Of a stretch of DNA of 5,004 nucleotides, positions 1-4,940 are shown one piece after another. The position numbers were made by a program, and so were the translations under genes. The stretch covers positions 1-5,004 of the forward strand of contig SYDB01000168.1 in NCBI GenBank assembly GCA_005786815.1, read 5' to 3'. Under the pieces are notes generated by a model that made no database searches, had not been told where the DNA came from, and saw nothing but the letters and a program-made list of their open reading frames with translations. The DNA is from Burkholderiales bacterium. Its GTDB lineage: Bacteria > Pseudomonadota > Gammaproteobacteria > Burkholderiales > Burkholderiaceae_C. Each line of letters starts with the position of its first letter. Within the stretch, counting starts at the first letter, position 1.

Positions 1-1
1 A

Positions 2-592
2 CAAGAAGCAGACGAAGTAGAGCGCATAGGCATTGACCGCGCTTGGCGTCATATTGAAGGTGCTGATGCGGTGCTGTTTGTGCACGATGTCTTGCGCAAA
101 GAGGAACCGGCATACCAAGCGGCAGATACTAAAATTTCTAAAACGCTAGAAAGAAGTACCCCCAAGCAAATACCGGTAGTGCATATTTGGAACAAAGCAG
201 ATGCTTTAAAACAAGTAGTCACTAAAGATGGCGCACAAGATCGCGCGCAAGACACGGCGTTGCGAAACGAAGATGTTAAAGAAATACACATTTCCGCAAA
301 AACCGGTTTCGGTTTAGACGCTTTGCGCCAAGAACTGCTGCGCATCGCAGGCTGGCAGGGCGGTGCAAGCGAAGGCCTTTATATGGCGCGCGCAAGGCAT
401 GTGCAAGCCTTGGATGAGGTGCATACGCACTTTGCTATCGCACATGCGCACCTCACCCAAATGGCGCCGGCGCTTGACGTTTTGGCAGAGGAACTTCGTT
501 TAGCGCAAAACGCACTCAACGCCATCACGGGCGAGTTTTCTTCGGACGACTTATTGGGCGTGATATTTTCGAGCTTCTGTATAGGGAAATAA
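2..592 (+). CDS. mnmE: tRNA uridine-5-carboxymethylaminomethyl modification GTPase MnmE, 3' part (5' end outside window)
   Basis: This is the last 196 codons of MnmE, open from the window edge. MnmE is a cytoplasmic GTPase that works with MnmG to modify the wobble uridine (U34) of several tRNAs. The visible part starts just after the expected G3 (DTAG-type) motif, with EADEVERIGI. It then shows the G4 motif NKAD (visible residues 64-67), the G5 motif SAKTG (98-102) and the C-terminal helical domain. That domain holds GEF-SDDLLG and ends in the diagnostic FCIGK, whose cysteine lies near the modification site. The G4-G5 loop looks about ten residues longer than my recollection of the E. coli protein and holds an AQDR/AQDT near-repeat. 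The start codon, N-terminal domain and P-loop are off-window. The next gene begins 74 bases downstream on the same strand. Identity is confident. Confidence 0.96.
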   Translation, partial: QEADEVERIGIDRAWRHIEGADAVLFVHDVLRKEEPAYQAADTKISKTLERSTPKQIPVVHIWNKADALKQVVTKDGAQDRAQDTALRNEDVKEIHISAKTGFGLDALRQELLRIAGWQGGASEGLYMARARHVQALDEVHTHFAIAHAHLTQMAPALDVLAEELRLAQNALNAITGEFSSDDLLGVIFSSFCIGK

Positions 593-632
593 GGCTTTCA
601 CCTGTTTGGAAATAACTACCGCCATAAAAGCT

Positions 633-660
633 TTGGAGTGTCACCCGCGCCACCTAAAAT
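633..660 (+). promoter_or_regulatory. Candidate sigma-70 promoter of the kdsD-kdsC-lptC operon
   Basis: A -10-like TAAAAT lies at 655-660 (5 of 6 to consensus), with a weak -35-like TTGGAG at 633-638 and a 16-base spacer. Transcription would start near 667, which is the A of the kdsD ATG, so the mRNA could be leaderless. No Shine-Dalgarno-like run is visible before that ATG, which agrees with this reading. The -35 match is only 3 of 6, so transcription from further upstream, for example through mnmE, remains possible. Confidence 0.35.
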
Positions 661-666
661 GACAAG

Positions 667-1677
667 ATGACTTCAAAACAATCCGCCGCCACCAAAGTCC
701 TTGCGCCTAACGACGCTCGCATTTTGCAATTGGCGCATGAGACCCTGGACATTGAAGCCGAAGCACTTTTGCAGATCAAACAACGACTAAGTCCGACCTT
801 TGTTGAAGCGGTCCATATGCTGCTTAAAACTACGGGCCACGTCGTGGTGATGGGCATGGGTAAAAGCGGGCACATTGGTCGCAAGATCGCTGCCACGCTG
901 GCCTCTACGGGCACGCCAGCGATGTTTGTCCATCCCGGCGAAGCCAGCCATGGGGATTTAGGCATGGTGCGCGATATAGATGTGGTGCTGGCCATCTCCA
1001 ACAGCGGCGAAAGCGATGAGTTGGCCGCCATTCTCCCGGTGCTCAAACGCCAAGGCGTTCCTTTGATTGCGATGACTGGTGGTTTGCAGTCAACGCTGGC
1101 AAACCATGCTGACCTAGTGTTGGACTGCGGCGTCGACAAAGAAGCCTGCCCGCTCAATTTAGCACCAACTGCCAGCACAACCGCGCAAATTGCATTGGGT
1201 GATGCATTAGCGGTTGCTTTGTTGGATACACGCGGATTTAAACCAGAAGACTTTGCCCGATCACACCCAGGCGGCATGTTGGGACGGCGTCTACTAACCT
1301 TTGTCTCTGACTTAATGCGAACCGGTGACGATGTGCCCAGTGTATCTCCAGACACGCTTTTGAGTGAATTGATGCGCGAGATGAGCGCAAAAGGCTTGGG
1401 CGCATCTGCTGTTGTAGATGCCAACAAAAAAGTAGTGGGCGTTTTTACCGATGGCGACTTGCGACGTTTAGTTGAAAAAGGTGCAGATCTACGCGCACTC
1501 ACTGCAGCGCAAGTGATGCACCCCAATCCCCGCACCCTCAAGCACACCGCATTAGCGGTGGAAGCCGCAGAGCTGATGGAAGAGCACCGCATCACCAGTG
1601 TGTTGGTGGTGGACGAGCATGAAGCACTGTGTGGCGCCATCAACAGCAACGACCTGATGCGTGCGAAAGTTATTTGA
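667..1677 (+). CDS. kdsD: D-arabinose-5-phosphate isomerase (KdsD/KpsF/GutQ family)
   Basis: This 336-residue cytoplasmic enzyme interconverts ribulose-5-phosphate and arabinose-5-phosphate, the first committed step toward KDO of the LPS inner core. The N-terminal SIS domain (about 45-190) holds GMGKSGHIGRK (63-73), HGDLGM (95-100), SNSGES (111-116) and ARSHPGG (197-203). Residues K66, E118, E159 and H200 align, by a constant offset of seven, with the E. coli KdsD catalytic set K59, E111, E152 and H193. Two CBS domains follow (about 213-272 and 283-336), as usual for this family. The length fits the E. coli enzyme of about 328. An in-frame TAA at 655-657 and no other ATG before codon 51 fix the start at 667. 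No ribosome binding site is visible. The stop TGA (1675-1677) shares its A with the kdsC ATG. A capsule-type KpsF paralogue is excluded mainly by the kdsC-lptC neighbours. Confidence 0.95.
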   Translation: MTSKQSAATKVLAPNDARILQLAHETLDIEAEALLQIKQRLSPTFVEAVHMLLKTTGHVVVMGMGKSGHIGRKIAATLASTGTPAMFVHPGEASHGDLGMVRDIDVVLAISNSGESDELAAILPVLKRQGVPLIAMTGGLQSTLANHADLVLDCGVDKEACPLNLAPTASTTAQIALGDALAVALLDTRGFKPEDFARSHPGGMLGRRLLTFVSDLMRTGDDVPSVSPDTLLSELMREMSAKGLGASAVVDANKKVVGVFTDGDLRRLVEKGADLRALTAAQVMHPNPRTLKHTALAVEAAELMEEHRITSVLVVDEHEALCGAINSNDLMRAKVI

Positions 1678-2219
1678 TGACAGCCCATTCTTTTCCAGCC
1701 GATGTTTTAGAGCGCGCAAAAAATATCCGCGTAGCAATTTTTGATGTCGATGGCGTTTTTACCGATGGTGGTTTGTTGTTCACCGAACAAGGTGAAACGA
1801 TCAAACGTTTTTCCACATTAGACGGACACGGCCTCAAAGCCTTGCAGAAAGCGGGCATCACGCCAGCAGTGATCACGGGACGCGATAGTGCGGCTTTGCG
1901 TAAGCGCCTTTCTGATTTGGGCATTCAACATGCCGTATTTGGAACCATAGACAAAGCCCCCGCTGCTCAAACCCTGCTCACTCAACTAGGACTCGATTGG
2001 TCGCAAGCGACACACATGGGGGACGACTGGCCTGATCTTGCAGTGATGACGCGTGCAGCACTTGCATTTGCTCCAGCCAACGCGCACCATGAAGTTAAAG
2101 CCCGCGCGCATTACGTGACACTCAGGCAAGGCGGACATGGTGCGGTGCGCGAAGTATGTGACCTCTTGTTGACGGCGACGGGACACTATGACCGCATGTT
2201 GAAAGACGCGTTGCAATGA
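1677..2219 (+). CDS. kdsC: 3-deoxy-D-manno-octulosonate 8-phosphate phosphatase (KdsC)
   Basis: This 180-residue HAD-superfamily phosphatase hydrolyses KDO-8-phosphate to KDO, just before CMP-KDO activation. The HAD motifs are all present. Motif I is FDVDGVFTDG (22-31), with nucleophile D23 and general acid/base D25. Motif II is TGR (67-69), motif III lysine is K93 in IDKAP, and motif IV is GDDWPDL (115-121) for magnesium binding. There is no large cap domain, as expected for the compact tetrameric KdsC type. I chose the ATG at 1677 because it gives a TGATG overlap with the kdsD stop, indicating coupled translation, and a family-typical length. An in-frame GTG at 1629 would add 16 residues read out of frame inside the kdsD CBS2 coding sequence. 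The 3' end overlaps lptC by four bases (ATGA). Confidence 0.95.
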   Translation: MTAHSFPADVLERAKNIRVAIFDVDGVFTDGGLLFTEQGETIKRFSTLDGHGLKALQKAGITPAVITGRDSAALRKRLSDLGIQHAVFGTIDKAPAAQTLLTQLGLDWSQATHMGDDWPDLAVMTRAALAFAPANAHHEVKARAHYVTLRQGGHGAVREVCDLLLTATGHYDRMLKDALQ

Positions 2220-2872
2220 GCGCAGGCGCGATGCGTGCGTGGTGGATGCGCGTGCGACGCGCGTGGGATCGCGTGGCGGTTTATCTGCCCCTGTTTTTAA
2301 TGACCATCATGGCGATGGGCACCTACTGGTTAGTGCGCAATACACCTGTGATTGCGCCGCTTGAGGAGGCTGCACCCAAACGCCATGTCCCCGACTATTT
2401 CATGAAAGACTTTTCGGTCAAAGTGTTTAACGCCGAAGGTAAATTAAAAAGTGAAATGTTTGGCGCTGAAGGCCGGCACTATCCAGACACCGATACGGTG
2501 GAAGTAGATCAACCGCGGATTCGTTCACTGAGCCCGCGGGGACAAATCACGGTGGCTGTTGCGCAAAGAGGGTTGATCAATGCCGACGGTTCAGAAGCCC
2601 AGTTATTTGAAAAAGCTGAAATTGTGCGAGAGCGCTATGTCAATTCCAAGGGCACTGTTTTCCCGCGCAGTGAAATCCGCAGCGAGTTTTTGCATTTGTT
2701 TGCAAATACAGAAACCATCAAGACCCATTTGCCAGTGGAGATGACACGTGATAACGGTGACCGCTTCACCGCAGATTGGATGGACTACGACAACTTGGCG
2801 CAGGTCATGCACTTGCAAGGCAGAGTCAAAGGCGTAATCATGCCCCGACCCACAACAAAAAAGGCTCCCTAA
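2216..2872 (+). CDS. lptC: LPS export ABC transporter periplasmic protein LptC
   Basis: This 218-residue bitopic inner-membrane protein matches LptC, which sits on the LptBFG transporter and passes LPS to the LptA bridge. A basic N-terminus (MRAWWMRVRRAW) is followed by one membrane segment at about 21-42 (VAVYLPLFLMTIMAMGTYWL). The periplasmic beta-jellyroll follows, with the family-typical pattern PDYFMKDFSVKVFNAEGKL (59-77), GAEGRHYPDTDTVEVDQPRI and, near the end, MDYDNLAQVMHLQGRVKG. It is slightly longer than E. coli LptC (about 191). The ATGA overlap with kdsC suggests coupled translation; no strong ribosome binding site is seen. The usual next genes, lptA and lptB, are absent and a terminator overlaps the last codons. 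Those last codons (KKAP, stop) form part of the terminator stem and loop. LptC sequences diverge widely, so the call also leans on gene order. Confidence 0.9.
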   Translation: MSAGAMRAWWMRVRRAWDRVAVYLPLFLMTIMAMGTYWLVRNTPVIAPLEEAAPKRHVPDYFMKDFSVKVFNAEGKLKSEMFGAEGRHYPDTDTVEVDQPRIRSLSPRGQITVAVAQRGLINADGSEAQLFEKAEIVRERYVNSKGTVFPRSEIRSEFLHLFANTETIKTHLPVEMTRDNGDRFTADWMDYDNLAQVMHLQGRVKGVIMPRPTTKKAP

Positions 2873-2882
2873 GGAGCCTTTT
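2859..2882. terminator. Bidirectional intrinsic terminator between lptC and the convergent RNA-binding protein gene
   Basis: A perfect stem of ten pairs, AAAAGGCTCC (2859-2868) with GGAGCCTTTT (2873-2882), encloses the four-base loop CTAA. On the + strand the GC core is followed by TTTT and ends the lptC transcript. On the - strand the core is followed by six Ts (2857-2862 are A on +) and lies 28 bases past the end of the RNA-binding protein gene. The lptC stop codon TAA (2870-2872) is inside the loop. Confidence 0.92.
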
Positions 2883-2910
2883 GACTTTTGCGCACAAGCG
2901 CAATGGTTAC

Positions 2911-3387
2911 TTAGTAGCTGTTGCCGCCACCGCCGAAGCCGCCGCGACCACTGCCGCCACCGCCTTCACGACCGCCACCACCACTGCGACCACCGCCGCC
3001 GCCGCCACCACCGTATGGGCTACGGAAACCGCCGCCACCGCCACCGCCTTCACGACCGCCGCCACCACCACCGTAGCCGCCGCCACCACCACCACCACCA
3101 CCGTAACCACCACCGCCACCAGTGCGGGGAGGACGTGGCTCCATGGGACGCGCCTCGTTGACTACTAGGCTACGGCCACCCAAAGGTGCTCCGTTCATGC
3201 CTTCGATAGCAGCAAGTGCTTCGGCATCGCTGCCCATTTCGACGAAACCAAAACCTTTGGAGCGACCGGTATCGCGCTCCATCATGACTTTGGCGCTGGT
3301 AACAGCACCGAACTGTCCAAAAGACTGTTCAAGATCGCTGTCGCGTACAGAATACGGCAGGTTGCCGACGTACAGTTTGTTGCCCAT
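2911..3387 (-). CDS. Glycine-rich RRM RNA-binding protein (cold-inducible Rbp type)
   Basis: This 158-residue protein has one RNA recognition motif (about residues 3-80) and a glycine-rich tail (90-158). RNP2 is LYVGNL (5-10) and RNP1 is KGFGFVEM (44-51), with the aromatic residues Y6, F47 and F49 that normally stack on RNA bases. The tail is long runs of glycine broken by Y, R, RE, FRSPY and a terminal NSY, resembling the flexible RGG/GYG tails of cyanobacterial and plant glycine-rich RNA-binding proteins. Related bacterial proteins are often cold-induced and thought to bind single-stranded RNA; the target here is unknown. The start at 3387 has a strong AAGGAG eight bases upstream. The GC-rich tail DNA creates long open frames on the opposite strand that are not genes. 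The gene is convergent with lptC and shares its terminator. Confidence 0.93.
   Translation of the reverse strand: MGNKLYVGNLPYSVRDSDLEQSFGQFGAVTSAKVMMERDTGRSKGFGFVEMGSDAEALAAIEGMNGAPLGGRSLVVNEARPMEPRPPRTGGGGGYGGGGGGGGGYGGGGGGREGGGGGGGFRSPYGGGGGGGGRSGGGGREGGGGSGRGGFGGGGNSY
2923..3120 (-). repeat. Low-complexity glycine-codon tract (GGC/GGT repeats) in the RNA-binding protein gene
   Basis: On the + strand this reads as irregular CCGCCACC repeats, and on the coding strand as runs of GGN glycine codons encoding residues 90-155. It contains one exact 23-base direct repeat (2954-2976 and 3038-3060). The copies are 84 bases apart, exactly 28 codons, and each encodes GGREGGGG. Both GGC and GGT codons are mixed, so the tract is not a pure microsatellite, but the short units could slip during replication. 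Confidence 0.85.
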
Positions 3388-3391
3388 GAAA

Positions 3392-3430
3392 GGGACTCCT
3401 TAAAACACAATAAAAAAGCGATGGAGTCCC
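3392..3430 (-). promoter_or_regulatory. Leader hairpin masking the ribosome binding site of the RNA-binding protein gene
   Basis: A perfect eight-base inverted repeat, GGGACTCC at 3392-3399 and GGAGTCCC at 3423-3430, lies directly upstream of the start codon. In the mRNA the downstream arm GGAGUCCC contains GGAG of the Shine-Dalgarno sequence, so forming the stem hides most of it. The stem ends only four bases before AUG. The 23-base loop is very A/U-rich with a run of six U. The base pairing is seen directly; the regulatory role is inference. Confidence 0.6.
3396..3401 (-). promoter_or_regulatory. Shine-Dalgarno AAGGAG of the RNA-binding protein gene
   Basis: On the - strand AAGGAG lies eight bases before the ATG at 3387. 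It is the strongest ribosome binding site in the window and fixes the start. Four of its six bases are in the 3' arm of the leader hairpin. Confidence 0.85.
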
Positions 3431-3493
3431 GAACCGAAACTAACCTATCACCAAACAAGCAGTCGTTTCTTATTACAAAAACACTGCGCGCTC

Positions 3494-3524
3494 ATTATGG
3501 AACACATGTTGAAAAAAAACACAA
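3494..3524 (-). promoter_or_regulatory. Weak promoter candidate for the RNA-binding protein gene
   Basis: On the - strand CATAAT (3494-3499) resembles a -10 box (5 of 6). TTGTGT (3519-3524) is a poor -35 at an over-long 19-base spacing. If used, the leader would be about 100 bases, long enough to include the whole hairpin, as is common for cold-induced genes. This is only a suggestion; the -35 overlaps the palindrome listed as a possible amtB terminator. Confidence 0.22.
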
Positions 3525-3531
3525 GTGTTTT
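3512..3531 (-). terminator. Possible weak intrinsic terminator downstream of amtB
   Basis: On the - strand AAAACAC and GTGTTTT (3525-3531 and 3516-3522 on +) form a seven-pair stem around two bases, and the T run continues to a total of eight Ts. The stem has only two G-C pairs, so it would be weak. No stronger hairpin with a T tract was found nearer the amtB stop codon at 3671. Confidence 0.3.
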
Positions 3532-3555
3532 CATGCAATTCACCACAAAAAAGGC

Positions 3556-3640
3556 TTGGTTTTGTAAATTTAGGGTGTTTTATGGCGGAAATGTTGGTTT
3601 TGTTAATTGCCTAGCCATGAATTTATGTTTGGGGTTTTGT
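3556..3640. repeat. Three spaced direct repeats of GGTTTTGT
   Basis: GGTTTTGT occurs at 3558-3565, 3596-3603 and 3633-3640, with start-to-start spacings of 38 and 37 bases. The first two copies extend to 15 bases with one mismatch: TTGGTTTTGTAAATT (3556-3570) and TTGGTTTTGTTAATT (3594-3608). They lie downstream of amtB and upstream of the RNA-binding protein gene. Confidence 0.55.
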
Positions 3641-3670
3641 AGCGTTCTTTAATCTTTTGGGGCGTTTTAG

Positions 3671-4873
3671 TTACCAGCTTGCTTCGCGATCGGGCGAAGA
3701 GCTAATTTTGTGGATGGCTAGATCTGCGCCTTCGTATTCGTCTTCTTGACTCATCCGCAAACCCGTCGTGATTTTCAACACGCCATAAAGCACGAAGCCC
3801 GCAGCACACGCCCAAGTTGCGCCCATTAAGGTGCCCACTAATTGCGCATTCAAGTTAACTCCGCCTATGCCGCCGAAGGCTTCTGTGCCGAAAATTCCTG
3901 CAGCAATACCGCCCCATGTGCCGCATAAGCCGTGTAATGGCCAAACGCCTAGGACGTCGTCGATGCGCCATTTGTTTTGGGTCAGGGTGAACATCGCAAC
4001 AAAAATGGCGCCAGCGACTGCGCCAACTACTAAGGCGCCCATAGGGTGCATAACGTCAGAGCCTGCGCAGACTGCGACCAAGCCTGCCAAGGGGCCGTTG
4101 TGGACAAAGCCGGGGTCGTTCTTGCCCAAGACCAACGCCACCAAGGTGCCGCCGACCATGGCCATGAGTGAGTTGAGAGCTACTAGGCCAGAGATTTTGT
4201 TCAAGGTTTGCGCGCTCATCACATTAAAGCCGAACCAGCCAACGATGAGGATCCAGGCGCCTAATGCGAGGAATGGAATGCTCGAGGGAGGGTGCGCGGA
4301 AATAGCGCCGTCTTTGCGGTAGCGGTTGCTTCTAGCGCCTAGCAAAAGAACGGCGGGTAGGGCCAACCAGCCGCCAACAGCGTGCACTACGACAGAACCT
4401 GCAAAGTCATGGAACTCGTCGCCGGTCAATGCTTTGATCCACGCTTGAAAGCCAAAATGTTGGTTCCAGGCAATGCCCTCAAAGAAAGGATAGACAAACC
4501 CAACGATGACGGCGGTTGCAATGAGCTGAGGCCAAAACTTGGCGCGCTCGGCAATGCCGCCCGAAATAATGGCGGGGATGGCTGCGGCAAATGTGAGCAG
4601 GAAAAAGAACTTGACCAGCTCGTAGCCATTTTTATCAGCCAAGGTTTGCGCGCCGACCATGAAGCTGGTGCCATAAGCCACACCGTAGCCCACAACAAAA
4701 TAAGCCAGTGTGGACATGCAAAAGTCCACTAAGATTTTTACTAGCGCATTGACTTGGTTTTTTTTGCGAACAGTGCCAAGTTCTAAGAAGGCAAAACCCG
4801 CGTGCATGGCGAGAACCATCACAGCGCCTAGCAAAATAAATAGTGCATCGGCGCCCTGTTTTTGTGCGTCCAT
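3671..4873 (-). CDS. amtB: Ammonium transporter (Amt/MEP/Rh family)
   Basis: This 400-residue inner-membrane channel conducts ammonium/ammonia and normally works as a trimer. About eleven hydrophobic segments are visible, the first at 8-33 and the last at about 345-368, matching the Amt fold. Pore features are D156 and H164 in DFAGSVVVH (same spacing as E. coli AmtB D160/H168), the second pore histidine H314 in WPLHGLCGTWGG, the F216-S220 region in WFGFNVMS, and F95. E. coli-type Trp148 is probably matched by W136 in EGIAWN. No extra cleavable signal peptide is present, unlike E. coli AmtB. The cytosolic tail GLRMSQEDEYEGAD resembles the PII (GlnK) contact tail, so GlnK gating is likely by homology. 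No glnK lies immediately upstream in the visible 131 bases. The start has an AAGGA seven bases away. Confidence 0.95.
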   Translation of the reverse strand: MDAQKQGADALFILLGAVMVLAMHAGFAFLELGTVRKKNQVNALVKILVDFCMSTLAYFVVGYGVAYGTSFMVGAQTLADKNGYELVKFFFLLTFAAAIPAIISGGIAERAKFWPQLIATAVIVGFVYPFFEGIAWNQHFGFQAWIKALTGDEFHDFAGSVVVHAVGGWLALPAVLLLGARSNRYRKDGAISAHPPSSIPFLALGAWILIVGWFGFNVMSAQTLNKISGLVALNSLMAMVGGTLVALVLGKNDPGFVHNGPLAGLVAVCAGSDVMHPMGALVVGAVAGAIFVAMFTLTQNKWRIDDVLGVWPLHGLCGTWGGIAAGIFGTEAFGGIGGVNLNAQLVGTLMGATWACAAGFVLYGVLKITTGLRMSQEDEYEGADLAIHKISSSPDREASW

Positions 4874-4880
4874 CGTGAAT

Positions 4881-4885
4881 TCCTT
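4881..4885 (-). promoter_or_regulatory. Shine-Dalgarno AAGGA of amtB
   Basis: On the - strand AAGGA precedes the ATG at 4873 by seven bases, supporting this start. Confidence 0.75.
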
Positions 4886-4901
4886 GGATATTTGATTGCT
4901 A

Positions 4902-4940
4902 TTGGTGCTGTTTTTGAGTCAAAACCCAAAAAAGCACCAA
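4902..4940 (-). promoter_or_regulatory. Long imperfect inverted repeat upstream of amtB
   Basis: TTGGTGCT (4902-4909) and AGCACCAA (4933-4940) are perfect complements. Inside them, TTTTTGAGT (4911-4919) faces ACCCAAAAA (4924-4932) around the tetraloop 4920-4923. The only defects are one unpaired base (4910) and one position that is an A/C mismatch on the + strand but a G-U wobble on the - strand. A - strand RNA would therefore form a 17-pair stem with one bulge, about 28 bases upstream of the amtB start. It lacks a following T tract on either strand, so it is not a standard terminator. Confidence 0.6.

Larger units (their letters stand above)
3388..3670. other. AT-rich intergenic region between the RNA-binding protein gene and amtB
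   Basis: These 283 bases are clearly richer in A and T than the genes on either side. They must hold the amtB 3' end signals and the promoter of the RNA-binding protein gene, both read on the - strand. Visible contents are the leader hairpin, a short A/T palindrome with a T tract, a weak promoter candidate, and three spaced copies of GGTTTTGT. No protein-coding frame of credible size is present on either strand. Confidence 0.7.

Noticed and set aside
585..615. Direct repeat GGAAATAA at 585-592 and 608-615
   Set aside because: It is short and A-rich, and one copy is fixed by the conserved C-terminal codons of mnmE. Likely chance.
1629..1676. GTG at 1629 as the start of kdsC
   Set aside because: The 16 extra residues would be coded out of frame within kdsD. 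The ATG at 1677 gives the classic TGATG overlap and a normal family length.
654..1688. Long open frame on the - strand across kdsD
   Set aside because: It is the antisense shadow of a confidently identified kdsD. Its protein is rich in Ser, Ala and Thr with no recognisable domain.
2923..3120. CRISPR or tandem satellite array
   Set aside because: The repeats are irregular, without spacers, and are fully explained by glycine codons in the RNA-binding protein.
2776..3168. Open frame on the + strand with Ala/Thr repeats
   Set aside because: It arises from the CCGCCACC tract read in reverse. The opposite frame has an RRM with intact RNP1 and RNP2 and a strong ribosome binding site.
3582..3614. 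Ten-codon + strand frame MAEMLVLLIA in the intergenic gap
   Set aside because: It has no ribosome binding site, lies in T-rich DNA that favours hydrophobic codons, and has no same-strand gene downstream to act on.
4426..4732. Overlapping open frames on both strands inside amtB
   Set aside because: They are shadows of the 400-residue transporter, which is continuous and has all expected pore residues.
4902..4940. The amtB upstream hairpin as a simple intrinsic terminator
   Set aside because: Neither side of the stem is followed by a run of T on the matching strand.
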